A stretch of DNA of 64,000 nt from Actinoplanes xinjiangensis (GTDB lineage: Bacteria > Actinomycetota > Actinomycetes > Mycobacteriales > Micromonosporaceae): contig NZ_QGGR01000013.1 of the NCBI RefSeq assembly GCF_003148685.1, forward strand, positions 124,001 to 188,000. Reading direction: 5' to 3'. The notes beneath the pieces are model-generated. The model saw only the letters and a list, made by a program, of their open reading frames with translations, ran no database searches and was not told where the DNA came from. Numbering within the stretch: position 1 is the stretch's first letter; each line of letters begins with the position of its first letter. This document shows, piece by piece, positions 9,053-17,539 of this stretch. The position numbers and the translations under genes were made by a program.

Positions 9053-10053
9053 CCACCGCCCAGGCGACCGGGCGTCCGGCGACGCCGTTCGTGCACGCCG
9101 CGCTGGTCCTCGAGGCCGATCGTGACCTGGACGTCCTGGCGACCGAGCTGGTCCGGTCGGCGAAGCTCTACGACGAGGTTCTGGTGGTCGTCGGGGAACA
9201 CACCCGGGACGTGCTGACCGGCCGGCTCGAGGATCTTCCCGCCCGGGTCCGCTGGCGCGCACCGAACGCTTTCTACCAGCGGCTCGGCTTCGCCTACGAG
9301 GGGTTCCGCCGCTATCTGGCCGACGAGCATCGAGCCGGCCGCCGGGTACACGTGATCGCCGAACCCGATCTGGTCAGCGGCGTGGACTCCGGTCTCCGGG
9401 CTGAGCGGGCCGCGGCCTACCTGGCGTTCGAGGCGATGTGCAATCAGACGTATGCGCCGGGCGCCTCGGCGGTCACCTGCATCTGGGACGGCCGGGAGCA
9501 CCCGGGCCCCGTCATCGACGGCGTCCGCGCCACGCACTCCCACCTGGTCACCCCGACCGGCCGTGTCCCGTCCCCCCATTACCGCGCGCCGGAGCATTAC
9601 CTCGCCGAACGGCATGACGTGCCGATGCGGCCGCCTCCGGCACACGTCGATCACGACATCACCTTCGACGGCAGTGGCGGGCTCAGCGGGCTGCGGTCGA
9701 CGGTGGGGGAGTGGGCGGCCGCTCATCGCTTCAGCGGGGAGGCGCTGGCGGACCTCGTGCTGGCGGTGATCGAGGTGGCCACCAACGGATTGCGTCACGG
9801 CGGCCCACCGGTCCGGGTCCGGGCCTGGCGCCAGGGCGGCACCCTCGTCGTGCAGTGCGACGACGGCGGTGCGTGCCTCATTCCCGCTGATGCGGGTTAC
9901 CGCCGGCCTGATCCGGTGGCGCCGGCGGCGGGCGGCCGGGGCCTGTGGCTGGCCCGGCAGTTGGCCGACGTGGTCACGGTGTCGTCGCAACCGGGGCGGA
10001 CGTCGGTCCGGTTGCACTTTCCCCGCCAGATCATGATGGCCGAGCTGTCGTGA
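9049..10053 (+). CDS. MEDS domain + HATPase regulator (RsbA/anti-sigma type)
   Basis: About 334 residues. The N-terminal half (HAALVLEADRDLDVLATEL to about residue 180) matches the MEDS sensory fold, in which a (D/E)xD-type segment and MCNQTY are typical. The C-terminal half is a GHKL ATPase with VIEVATNGLRHG, CDDGG and AAGGRGLWLARQL. Actinobacteria often carry this architecture beside STAS/SpoIIE genes. I start it at ATG 9049 because that overlaps the stop of the 14-codon leader and begins just before the conserved region. Its 3' end overlaps the convergent TfoX-like gene by 23 bases. Confidence 0.85.
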   Translation: MTTAQATGRPATPFVHAALVLEADRDLDVLATELVRSAKLYDEVLVVVGEHTRDVLTGRLEDLPARVRWRAPNAFYQRLGFAYEGFRRYLADEHRAGRRVHVIAEPDLVSGVDSGLRAERAAAYLAFEAMCNQTYAPGASAVTCIWDGREHPGPVIDGVRATHSHLVTPTGRVPSPHYRAPEHYLAERHDVPMRPPPAHVDHDITFDGSGGLSGLRSTVGEWAAAHRFSGEALADLVLAVIEVATNGLRHGGPPVRVRAWRQGGTLVVQCDDGGACLIPADAGYRRPDPVAPAAGGRGLWLARQLADVVTVSSQPGRTSVRLHFPRQIMMAELS

Positions 10054-10396
10054 CTCCGGGCGGGCGGTCCGGCACCGTCGGGGAGTCGTGATCTGTTCCG
10101 CAGAACAGGTCACGGAGCCGGTCCGGGTCGTCGAGTGCGCCGGCCGGGACGCTCCAGTAGGCCTCGACGGTGACCGTGCGGCCACGGGTGGTGTACCGGA
10201 ACGGGACCGACCCGTTGTCGTACCAGGTGTCGCGGTGCGCGAGGTCGACCCTGGCGTAGACGGTGTCCATGACGATGCCGACCTGTCTGCCCCGGTGCCG
10301 TAGCGACCAGCCGCCGAAGAAGGGGGCGAGCCCGACGTCCGAGCGGGGCCCGAGGAGGTCGAGGACGTGGTCGGCCAGGGCGCGGGAGCCGGTCAT
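10031..10396 (-). CDS. TfoX N-terminal domain family protein
   Basis: 121 residues with the TfoX_N pattern: a short helical start, then GLAPFFGGWSLRHRGRQVGIVMDTVYARV and a FRYTTRGRTVTVEAYWSVP sheet region. In actinobacteria such proteins are stand-alone and their role is not settled; the competence role of Sxy/TfoX is not implied. The ATG overlaps the TetR stop codon (ATGA), making it the third gene of a tightly coupled PfpI-TetR-TfoX operon. Confidence 0.8.
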   Translation of the reverse strand: MTGSRALADHVLDLLGPRSDVGLAPFFGGWSLRHRGRQVGIVMDTVYARVDLAHRDTWYDNGSVPFRYTTRGRTVTVEAYWSVPAGALDDPDRLRDLFCGTDHDSPTVPDRPPGVTTARPS

Positions 10397-11022
10397 GTGA
10401 CGGCTGCCGTGGTGTACCGGTCGACGAGTGTGCGGTACGCGTCGCGCAGATCGTCGAGCCGGTCGGCGCCCAGGGCGAGCGGTACGCCGTAGAAGCCGGC
10501 GAGCAGACCGGTCACCGCCGCCCCGGGCTCGGGAGACGGTGCCAGATGGCGGCGGAACAGCTCGGCCTGCGGGGTCAGAGTGACGTCGAGGGCACGCGGG
10601 TCGTCGAAGACGAGCAGCCGCTCGGCGGCGCTGATGTCCAGCACCGCGCAGACGCCGCCACCACGAGCCACCTCTGCGGTGATCTCGAACCACATGCGGG
10701 GCCCGGCGATGATGGACCGGGCCGTCTCGTCGAAGAACCGCCGGATGAAGTCGACACCGTCCGGCGCCCCGTCGGCGGCGAGGACGGTGCCGATGCGCCA
10801 CATGCAGATGTGGTAGGCGAGCAGGTCGGTCTTGGAACCGAAATGCGCGAAGAACGTCGGCTCGGACACCTCGGCTGCCGCCGCGAGTTCCCGCACCGGG
10901 ATGTCGGCGAACGCCGTGTGTTCGACACGTTCGCGCAGGGCCTGCCACAGCGCCACCCGCAGGCGGGCCCGTTTGCGCTCCCGCAGCGGCAGCGCCGCGA
11001 ACCGGTCGGCGGGGGTGGTCAC
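10393..11022 (-). CDS. TetR family transcriptional regulator
   Basis: About 209 residues from GTG 11022. The N-terminal HTH includes FADIPVRELAAAAEVSEPTFFAHFGSKTDLL, the classical TetR recognition helix region, and the remainder is an all-helical ligand domain. The GTG overlaps the stop of the PfpI-like gene (GTGA), and its own stop overlaps the next ATG. It probably autoregulates this operon from the leaderless promoter at 11685-11713. Confidence 0.88.
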   Translation of the reverse strand: MTTPADRFAALPLRERKRARLRVALWQALRERVEHTAFADIPVRELAAAAEVSEPTFFAHFGSKTDLLAYHICMWRIGTVLAADGAPDGVDFIRRFFDETARSIIAGPRMWFEITAEVARGGGVCAVLDISAAERLLVFDDPRALDVTLTPQAELFRRHLAPSPEPGAAVTGLLAGFYGVPLALGADRLDDLRDAYRTLVDRYTTAAVT

Positions 11023-11678
11023 GGCAGCGCCAGAGCGTCGACGACTGCGGCGGCGACGCCGGCTGACGAGGCCGGGTTCTGGCCGGTGATCAGGAGGCCG
11101 TCGCGGCGCACCGTCGAGGTGAACGGCGCGCCGATCTCCACCACGGCGCCGAGATCCTTGAGCCGCCGTTCCAGCGAGAAGGGCAGCGCGGCGGTCGCGC
11201 CGGCCAGCAGCTCCTCGGCGTCGCTGAACCCGGTCACGGTCCGTCCCGCCACGAGCGGGTCCCCGGTCGGGGTGGTCGCACCGAGCAGCCCGGCCACGCC
11301 GTGGCAGACGGCCGCCACGACACCGGTACGGCCGATCGTGCCGACGATCCCGGAAAGGGACCCGTCGTCGGGGAAGTCCCACATGGTTCCGTGTCCGCCG
11401 ACCAGGAACACCGCGTCGTAGCCGGCCGGATCGACGGATGCCAGCGGCACGGTGCGGGTGAGGTCGGCGTCGAGAGCGGGGTCGAGGGCGGCGTCGCCCG
11501 TGCTGGCCGGGTCGACCGGCGGCCGCCCGCCGCGCACCGAGGCGAGGTCGACGGCCAGCCCGGCATCCCGGAAGGCCTCCAGCGGGACCACCAGTTCCTC
11601 CAGCCAGAAACCGGTGGGCCGGCCGGTCGTACCGAAAGTGTCGTGCGAAGTGAGGACCATGAGAACCGATCGTGTCAT
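11019..11678 (-). CDS. DJ-1/PfpI family (type 1 glutamine amidotransferase-like) protein
   Basis: About 219 residues from ATG 11678. It has the class I GAT-like fold with the nucleophile elbow AAVCHGVAG and the upstream glutamate region HGTMWDFPDD, as in Hsp31/GATase1-like chaperone-glyoxalases. I chose ATG 11678 because a -10-like CATACT sits six bases before it, predicting a leaderless mRNA; an upstream frame extension would cross the promoter. It is first of the PfpI-TetR-TfoX operon. It may act in aldehyde or methylglyoxal detoxification; this is inferred from the family. Confidence 0.85.
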   Translation of the reverse strand: MTRSVLMVLTSHDTFGTTGRPTGFWLEELVVPLEAFRDAGLAVDLASVRGGRPPVDPASTGDAALDPALDADLTRTVPLASVDPAGYDAVFLVGGHGTMWDFPDDGSLSGIVGTIGRTGVVAAVCHGVAGLLGATTPTGDPLVAGRTVTGFSDAEELLAGATAALPFSLERRLKDLGAVVEIGAPFTSTVRRDGLLITGQNPASSAGVAAAVVDALALP

Positions 11679-11684
11679 GGCCAC

Positions 11685-11713
11685 AGTATGCACAAAAACT
11701 TTAGTGGGCACAA
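11685..11713 (-). promoter_or_regulatory. leaderless promoter of the PfpI-TetR-TfoX operon
   Basis: On the minus strand, TTGTGC (11713-11708), a 17-nt spacer and CATACT (11690-11685) are followed by six bases and the ATG at 11678. No ribosome-binding site is present. Two direct copies of GCACAAA (plus strand, 11690 and 11708, 18 bp apart) flank the spacer and could be half-sites for the TetR protein. Confidence 0.6.
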
Positions 11714-11865
11714 ATTCTGTTGTTGACTAGCCTCTGGCCCCGGCGGGCAGGTGTGACGTGTGCGGCTGTCGGGCTCCGGTTGCTAAGTGGTTCGGCGGGG
11801 TTGTCGAACAGCAGGTGACGCCCTGGCCATCGGCTCGGCGAGGGCCTGTCGGCGAGGAGATCTTC

Positions 11866-12288
11866 GTGGCGCTGCTGGTGGTGGCTGAGGACGACGGTGA
11901 CATCCGTGATGTTCTGTTGCGCCTGCTGTCGCGCGACGGCCATACCGTGATCGCCGCCGACAACGGTGAGACGGCGTTGCAGGAGGTTCTGACGCGGCCC
12001 GGTGTCGAAGCCGTCGTGACCGACATCGACATGCCGCAGATGTCGGGGCTGGAGTTGTGTCAGCGCATCCGGGCGAACGAGAAACGCGCGTGCCTTCCGG
12101 TCATCCTGGTGAGCGGCAGTCTCATGCCGGGCGATCAACGGCCGCGGCAGGTGGAGGCCACCGCCCTGCTGCCGAAGCCGTTCCGGCCGGCCGAGCTGCT
12201 GGGATGCCTCCGCGAAGCCCTGGCCTCCGGTCATGCGCCGGGGCAGCAACCGTGCGTCTGCGGCGGGAACGCCGGCACCGGCCCGTGA
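11866..12288 (+). CDS. single-domain response regulator (CheY/Spo0F-like receiver)
   Basis: About 140 residues from GTG 11866, which has GAGGAGA upstream; the open frame before it is not needed. It is a lone receiver: acidic pair in VVAEDDGDIR, phospho-acceptor D53 in VTDIDMPQMSG, VSGS (T/S switch residue) and LPKPF. There is no output domain, so it probably works by phosphotransfer or protein contact, perhaps with one of the hybrid kinases of this region. No kinase is adjacent. Confidence 0.85.
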   Translation: MALLVVAEDDGDIRDVLLRLLSRDGHTVIAADNGETALQEVLTRPGVEAVVTDIDMPQMSGLELCQRIRANEKRACLPVILVSGSLMPGDQRPRQVEATALLPKPFRPAELLGCLREALASGHAPGQQPCVCGGNAGTGP

Positions 12289-12299
12289 TCCCGATGCCG

Positions 12300-12337
12300 C
12301 GAACGGCGGCCCGGCTGGTGCGGTGGGCCGCCGTTCG
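12300..12337. terminator. hairpin between convergent genes
   Basis: A perfect 13-bp stem (12300-12312 with 12325-12337, CGAACGGCGGCCC and its complement) has a 12-nt loop. It lies between the response regulator and the convergent esterase and lacks a T-tract. It likely works as a bidirectional terminator. Confidence 0.6.
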
Positions 12338-12372
12338 GCGATCGCCGGTCTCCCGCCGACAGGGTCACGCGG

Positions 12373-13167
12373 TTACCGCCGCCTGCCGGGTCGTGGGATG
12401 ACACCTTCGGCACGCAGTACGGCCAGTAGCGGTGGCAGGCTGACGGCGGCCGCTCGGGCGTACCCCTCGGGGGAGGGGTGGAAGCGGTCGGCACCGAACA
12501 TGCGTACCGGATCGGCCTCGAAGAAGGGGTTGAGCAGTTCGGCCAGGGGGACCGGATGGCCGCCGGCGGCCTCGACCGCGACCGTCTGCGCGGCTGCCAG
12601 CCGCCGGCTGCGCAGAGCGGCCAGCCAGCGCAGCGGTGGCCGCAACGGTGGCAGGACCTTGAGGTCGGGGCAGGTACCGACGACGACGTGGCACCCACCG
12701 GCCCGCAGCTGCCCGACCGCGTCGCCGAGATGCCGTGCCGCCGCACTGAGCGGCGCGAACCGGGTGACGTCGTTGCCGCCGACGAAGATGACGGCGACAT
12801 CCGGCCCCTGCCGCAGCGCGGTGTGCACCTGGTGTGGCAGATCCGATGACATCGCGCCGACGAAGGCCGGCCGGTGCAGCCGGACCGGCCGGCCGGCACC
12901 GCGGGAGAGGGCGGTGGCCAGCAGGACGCCCACCGTCTCCCGCGGTCTGGTGGCTCCATAACCGGCGGCGAAGGAGTCGCCGAGAATCGTCATGGTCAGC
13001 GGCGGGCCGGGAAGCCGCGGGCCGATCAGGCCCTCGGCCCGCGGCGGCGGTTGCATCGCGACGGGGACGATGCGCTGTACGCGACGCGCCTGCCCGACGA
13101 TGACCGCGACCGTGCCGGCCGCCACGGCCACCACCGTGCCGAGCACCGCACCGAGGAGCCCGGTCAC
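12373..13167 (-). CDS. SGNH/GDSL hydrolase with N-terminal membrane anchor
   Basis: 264 residues. The N-terminus (LLGAVLGTVVAVAAGTVAVIV) is one hydrophobic segment, likely an uncleaved anchor. The SGNH blocks follow: ILGDSFAAGYG (block I serine), the VGGND block III and DRFHPSPEGY with catalytic Asp/His near the end. This makes it an esterase/lipase facing outside the membrane. The GTG start has no clear ribosome-binding site. It lies 39 bases after the exported alpha/beta hydrolase and may share its transcript. Confidence 0.85.
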   Translation of the reverse strand: MTGLLGAVLGTVVAVAAGTVAVIVGQARRVQRIVPVAMQPPPRAEGLIGPRLPGPPLTMTILGDSFAAGYGATRPRETVGVLLATALSRGAGRPVRLHRPAFVGAMSSDLPHQVHTALRQGPDVAVIFVGGNDVTRFAPLSAAARHLGDAVGQLRAGGCHVVVGTCPDLKVLPPLRPPLRWLAALRSRRLAAAQTVAVEAAGGHPVPLAELLNPFFEADPVRMFGADRFHPSPEGYARAAAVSLPPLLAVLRAEGVIPRPGRRR

Positions 13168-13206
13168 CGGCGGTGGCCTGGACCGCTGTCGGTTCGAGGT
13201 CTCACC

Positions 13207-14007
13207 TCACCGTGCCGTCGCGGCGCGGACGATCAGGTCGGCGACGGGGCGCGGGTTCGACACACCGACGGCGTGCGATGCCCGGCTGATCTCGATCGTC
13301 GCCCGGGAGCCGGCGCGATCGGCCATCCAGCGCTGAGCCGCGACCGGGATGTTGCGGTCGGCACCGGCGACGAGGAACCAGGAGGGGATCCGCTTCCATG
13401 CCGGCTCCCCGGACCCCTCACTGAGCGCCGCGTCGCGGATCGGCCGTTGCGTGACGGCCATCAACGACGCCTGCTGCCGGGGTACGTCGGCGGCGAACTG
13501 CTGCCGGAACAGGTCCTGCCGGATGGAGAGGTCGCTGGTGCCGTCACCGAGCGGCACCGCGGCGAGAGTGTCGCCGAGGGTGCTGCCGGGGAACCGGCCG
13601 GACAGCTCGAGTGCGCTCTCACCCTTGTCGGGGGCGAAGGCCGCGATGTAGACGAGCGCGGTGACGTCCGGGTCGCCGGCGGCGGCGTTGGTCATCACCG
13701 CGCCCCCGTAGGAATGGCCGGCGAGCACGATCGGGCCCTGCACGGAGTTGATGACGGTGCGCACATAGGCGGCGTCGGAGCCGAGTCCCCGCAGCGGGTT
13801 GGCGGCGGCGACGACCGGATACCCGCGGTGCCGGAGCCGCTCGATGACGCCGGACCAGCTCGCGGAGTCGGCGAAGGCGCCGTGCACCAGCACGATGGTC
13901 GGTCTGGTCGCGGTGTGCGGGCCGGCGGCGGCACCCGAGGCCGAGGCGGTGCCGGTGAGAACGAGTGCGGCGGCGGCGGCCACCACTGTGGACAGGCGGA
14001 TGCGCAT
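13207..14007 (-). CDS. exported alpha/beta hydrolase
   Basis: 266 residues with a Sec signal peptide (MRIRLSTVVAAAAALVLTGTASA) and an alpha/beta-hydrolase fold: HGAFADSASW oxyanion region, GHSYGGAV nucleophile elbow, and SHAVG carrying the catalytic histidine. It is closely similar along its whole length to the next gene upstream, which lacks the signal. The two look like a tandem duplication in which one copy gained or kept export. The family includes esterases and salicylate/methyl-ester-type hydrolases; the substrate is unknown. Confidence 0.87.
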   Translation of the reverse strand: MRIRLSTVVAAAAALVLTGTASASGAAAGPHTATRPTIVLVHGAFADSASWSGVIERLRHRGYPVVAAANPLRGLGSDAAYVRTVINSVQGPIVLAGHSYGGAVMTNAAAGDPDVTALVYIAAFAPDKGESALELSGRFPGSTLGDTLAAVPLGDGTSDLSIRQDLFRQQFAADVPRQQASLMAVTQRPIRDAALSEGSGEPAWKRIPSWFLVAGADRNIPVAAQRWMADRAGSRATIEISRASHAVGVSNPRPVADLIVRAATAR

Positions 14008-14073
14008 GGGACTGATTCCGATCAGGTTCGACGGTGGGCTTGGTGCGGCACCGGGCGGTACCGCACCGGGACG

Positions 14074-14778
14074 TCAGAGGACCGCGGCGGCGGCCCGGCC
14101 GATGAGCGCGGCCACGGCGGCGGGCTCGGAGGCGGGGATGGCGTGCGACGCACCGGGCAGTTCCACACGTTCGCGGGCGCCGGCACGCTCGGCCATGAAA
14201 CGGTGCGCCGCGAGCGGGATGTTGTGGTCCAGCTCCGGATACACGAACCAGGACGGCACGCTCTTCCAGGCAGGCTCGCCGGATCCCTCGTGGAGTGCCG
14301 TGGTGTTCAGCGGGCGCTGGGCGACGGCGTCGAGGGCGGCACGCTCGGCCGGGACGTCGGCGGTGAACTGCCGGTGGTACCTGTCCTGCCGGATGTACAG
14401 GTCGACGGTGCCGTCCGGGAGCGGCACCTCGGTGAGGGTCTCGCCGAGGGTGCCGCCGGGGAACCTGCCGGACAGTTCGCCGATGCTCTCGCCGGCCTCC
14501 GGGGCGAAGGCGGCGACGAACACGAGTGCCCTGACGTGGTCGTGGCCGACGGCGGCGTTGGACATGACCGCCCCGCCGTAGGAGTGGCCGACGAGCACGA
14601 CCGGCCCGTCGACGGTGGCCAGGACGCCGGAGACGACGGCGGCGTCACCGGACAGGCTGCGCAGCGGGTTGGGTGCGGCGATCACCGGGTAGCCGTCGGT
14701 GAGCAGCCGCCGGGTCACCTCGTTCCAGCTGGCGGACTCGGCGAACGCGCCGTGGACGAGGACGATGGTGGGTTTCAT
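14074..14778 (-). CDS. cytosolic alpha/beta hydrolase, paralogue of the preceding entry
   Basis: 234 residues from ATG 14778, which has GAAGGG upstream. Motifs: LVHGAFAESASW, GHSYGGAV (nucleophile), SHAIP (histidine). It aligns with the exported copy nearly throughout, including AAFAP-x-x-GES and LSGRFPG. There is no signal peptide. A further in-frame ATG at 14847 would overlap the RidA stop and lacks support. Confidence 0.87.
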   Translation of the reverse strand: MKPTIVLVHGAFAESASWNEVTRRLLTDGYPVIAAPNPLRSLSGDAAVVSGVLATVDGPVVLVGHSYGGAVMSNAAVGHDHVRALVFVAAFAPEAGESIGELSGRFPGGTLGETLTEVPLPDGTVDLYIRQDRYHRQFTADVPAERAALDAVAQRPLNTTALHEGSGEPAWKSVPSWFVYPELDHNIPLAAHRFMAERAGARERVELPGASHAIPASEPAAVAALIGRAAAAVL

Positions 14779-14843
14779 GACAGGGCCCTTCAACGGGTCG
14801 ACAGAACGGTGGACAGGAAGGGGACACGATCGGCGCCGGCCGG

Positions 14844-15311
14844 TCACCGGCCGGGTGTGATCTCTACCTGGAGTTCGACCTCGACCGGGCTGTCCAGGGG
14901 CAGCACCGCGAGGCCGACGGCGGAACGGGCATGGATCCCGGCCGGGCCGAAGACGTCGTGCAGGAAGGTGGAGGCGCCGTCGAGGACCCGGGCCTGACCG
15001 GTGAAGGACGGCAGCGAGGCGACGAAGCCGGTCACCCTGACGACCCGGACCACCGCGTCGATGCCGACCACGGCGTCCACCGCCGCGAGGGCGTTCAAGG
15101 CGGCGGTACGTGCCAGGTCGGCTGCCTGGTCCACGTCGACACCGTCGCCGACCTTGCCGGTGACCGGCAGTGTCCCGCCGACGAACGGCAGCTGGCCGGA
15201 GGTGTAGACGTACCGGCCGGATCGGACCGCCGGGGCGTAGCCGCCGACCGGCGTGGCGACATGCGGCAGCGTGATGCCCAGCTCGACGAGCCGGTCGGTC
15301 CAGATCCCCAT
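14844..15311 (-). CDS. RidA family (YjgF/YER057c/UK114-like) protein
   Basis: 155 residues with the RidA core: YVYTSGQLPF, a DQAADLARTAALNALAAV helix, VVRVTGFVAS and a C-terminal ARSAVGLAVLPLDSPVEVELQVEI strand. Canonical RidA deaminates reactive imines using an Arg in the IR(S/T)xxE region; here that region reads HARSAVG, so the arginine is present but this longer subfamily (about 155 residues) may not be a canonical deaminase. It lies upstream of the two hydrolases on the same strand. Confidence 0.85.
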   Translation of the reverse strand: MGIWTDRLVELGITLPHVATPVGGYAPAVRSGRYVYTSGQLPFVGGTLPVTGKVGDGVDVDQAADLARTAALNALAAVDAVVGIDAVVRVVRVTGFVASLPSFTGQARVLDGASTFLHDVFGPAGIHARSAVGLAVLPLDSPVEVELQVEITPGR

Positions 15312-15421
15312 GGTGTGCGCCCTTCGTGTCACGGCCGGGCGGCTCCTGCCGCGCCCGTAGTCGATCTCACCCGGCCGGGGCGGCACGGAACACGCGAGAC
15401 CGCATGCAGAAGTGCTTCTGC

Positions 15422-16684
15422 CTATGCGGATCGGCCGTGTCCGGCCGCCGGTTCCTCCTCGGCGAGCCGCTCCCGGGCGAACAGCCGGATCAGGTTGTGG
15501 AAGCGGTACCGGCCGTCGACATGCGCCTGCAGCAGGCTCGACTCGACGAGTTCGTCGAGGGCGTCCTCGATGCCGTCGGGGTCCACCGGATCGAGGGCAC
15601 CGGCGAGTCCCGCGTCGAAGTCCGCCACGGGCGCGAGCGACAGGCGACGGAACAGCCGGCGCGCCTGCGGGGACAGCTGGGTGTACGAGAGGCTGAACGC
15701 GGCCGCGATCCGCAGGTCCCCGGCGATGAGCTGGTCGAGCCGCCGGCGTTCGTCGGACAGCCGGTCGGCCAGATGCCGCACTGTCCACTGCGGCCGGCTC
15801 ATCAACCGGTTCCCGGCGATCCGCAGGGCGAGCGGCAGCCGTCCGCACAGTTCGGCCACCTCACCGGTCGCGCCGGGTTCCCGGTCGCCGATGATGCGCC
15901 GCAGCAGTGTCGCCGCGTCCTCGGACGGCAGCTGCGTCAGGTGGAGCCGGTGGACGCCCTCGAGCCCGGCGAGCAGCCGGCGACTGGTGATGACGGTCAG
16001 AGACGGTCCGGGACCGGGTAGCAGCGGCCGCACCTGTGACTCGTCCGCGACGTTGTCGAACACCGCCAGTACCCGCCGGTGATGCAGCAGTTCGCGGAAC
16101 ATGCCGGCCCGGTCGGTGCCGTCCTCGGGGATCTCGTCGTCCCGGACGCCCAGCGCGCTGAGCAGCCGGGCGAGGGTCTCGTCGGCGCCGGGCGGGCGGG
16201 CATCCATCCCTCGCAGGTCGACGAAGAGGGATCCGCCGGTGAATGCCGCACCGAGCAGGTGCGCCGCCTGTACCGCCAGCGTCGTCTTGCCGGTCCCGGC
16301 TGTTCCGGACACCGTCACCACCGGCGCGACCGCCGGTGCCGGCTGGGCCGCGTTCGCCACCCGGGTCAGCTGAGCCAGTTCCCGGCCGCGGCCGGTGAAG
16401 TCGGGTATCGGGCGCGGCAGCGCACAGCAGCCGGCCGGCACGGTGGCCGTGGTCCTCGCCCGGCCGGCCCGGGCCGCGGCCAGGAAGGCGGGCTGCTCGG
16501 CCGCGGGTAGTGCCAGTGCCTCGGCGAGTGCCTGGACGGTCCGCCGCTGCGGCGCGACGCTGCGCTCGCGTTCCATGTCGCTGATCGCGCGGGCGCTGAC
16601 GCCGGACCGTTCCGCCAGCTGCTCCATCGTCAACCCGGCCGTGTGCCGCTGTTCTCGCAGCCGGCGACCGAAGGTGTCACTCAT
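15422..16684 (-). CDS. XRE-NB-ARC (STAND) transcriptional regulator without TPR sensor
   Basis: 420 residues. XRE HTH (TMEQLAERSGVSARAISDME) at 15-45, NB-ARC ATPase from about 95 with Walker A GTAGTGKTT and Walker B RRVLAVFDNV, then GLPLALRI and a winged-helix region to about 400. AfsR-type relatives usually carry TPR or other sensor repeats after this; here the protein ends right away, so ligand sensing must lie in the NB-ARC part or in a partner. The ATG is 3 nt beyond the stop of the MerR gene, so both are probably one transcript. Confidence 0.88.
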   Translation of the reverse strand: MSDTFGRRLREQRHTAGLTMEQLAERSGVSARAISDMERERSVAPQRRTVQALAEALALPAAEQPAFLAAARAGRARTTATVPAGCCALPRPIPDFTGRGRELAQLTRVANAAQPAPAVAPVVTVSGTAGTGKTTLAVQAAHLLGAAFTGGSLFVDLRGMDARPPGADETLARLLSALGVRDDEIPEDGTDRAGMFRELLHHRRVLAVFDNVADESQVRPLLPGPGPSLTVITSRRLLAGLEGVHRLHLTQLPSEDAATLLRRIIGDREPGATGEVAELCGRLPLALRIAGNRLMSRPQWTVRHLADRLSDERRRLDQLIAGDLRIAAAFSLSYTQLSPQARRLFRRLSLAPVADFDAGLAGALDPVDPDGIEDALDELVESSLLQAHVDGRYRFHNLIRLFARERLAEEEPAAGHGRSA

Positions 16685-16687
16685 CGA

Positions 16688-17506
16688 TCAGGTGGGCCCT
16701 TCGAGGCGGCGGATCGGCGCACGGAACTCGACGCCGTCCTCGTGGACCAGATGACGCATCCGCCCGATGTCCAGGAACCCGCCCTCGATCGGGTGGGCGA
16801 GCAGTCGGCCGATCGCCGTGCAGTACTTCGCCATCGAGTGGCGGCCGGGCATGGTGATCGACAGCTCCTCGCCGGCGCCGTACTCCCGCACCTCGGCGAG
16901 CGGTGGCAGGCCGGTGGCCCACGTCGCCGGGTCGCCGAGGACCGCGACCCGTACCAGCCAGAGGGGTCTGCCCGCGGCGGACGCGGCACCCGGGGCGATG
17001 ACCCGCCACGGCGTACCCGTCGGTGTCGCGCCGCACTGCCGCACCGTTGCGACGAGATCGTCGGTCGCGGCCTTCAGGACCGTCTCGGTCAGATCCCACT
17101 CCTGCTGGTCGTGGCCCGGCGGGGTGACCGGGGCCGGCTTCGACACCACGGTCATCGCCGGAGTCCGGCGCACGCACGGCTCCGGTCGTGCCCCCAGCAG
17201 GTCCCGGGCGGTCCGGAGCGCCTCGTCCTGTTCCTCCCGGCGCCGCTGGACCTGAGCGGTGTGCTCGCGCAACAGCGCGTCCGCGGTGTCGGGTTCGTCG
17301 AGCGCCTGCCTGACCTGCCGGACACCCAGACCGGCCTGCCGGAGGACGGCGATCAGCATGGCGTCCTGCACCTGGTCGAAGGTGTACGAGCGGTAGCCGG
17401 TCTGCTCGTCGACCCGGGCCGGTACGAGCAGCCCCTCGGCGTGGTAGTACCGCAGCGTCTGCGCGGAGAGATGAGCCATCGCACTGAAGTCCTTGATCGA
17501 CAACAT
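16688..17506 (-). CDS. MerR family regulator with GyrI-like effector domain
   Basis: 272 residues: MerR HTH at the start (IKDFSAMAHLSAQTLRYYH, then GYRSYTFDQV), a dimerisation helix to about 115, and a C-terminal GyrI-like/SOUL-fold effector domain of about 150 residues. BmrR/TipA-like proteins of this type bind hydrophobic cations or drugs and twist the promoter DNA. It is upstream of and nearly abuts the XRE-NB-ARC gene. Confidence 0.88.
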   Translation of the reverse strand: MLSIKDFSAMAHLSAQTLRYYHAEGLLVPARVDEQTGYRSYTFDQVQDAMLIAVLRQAGLGVRQVRQALDEPDTADALLREHTAQVQRRREEQDEALRTARDLLGARPEPCVRRTPAMTVVSKPAPVTPPGHDQQEWDLTETVLKAATDDLVATVRQCGATPTGTPWRVIAPGAASAAGRPLWLVRVAVLGDPATWATGLPPLAEVREYGAGEELSITMPGRHSMAKYCTAIGRLLAHPIEGGFLDIGRMRHLVHEDGVEFRAPIRRLEGPT

Positions 17507-17539
17507 GGTTCCAGCGTGCCCCTTACAGCGGCCACAAGG

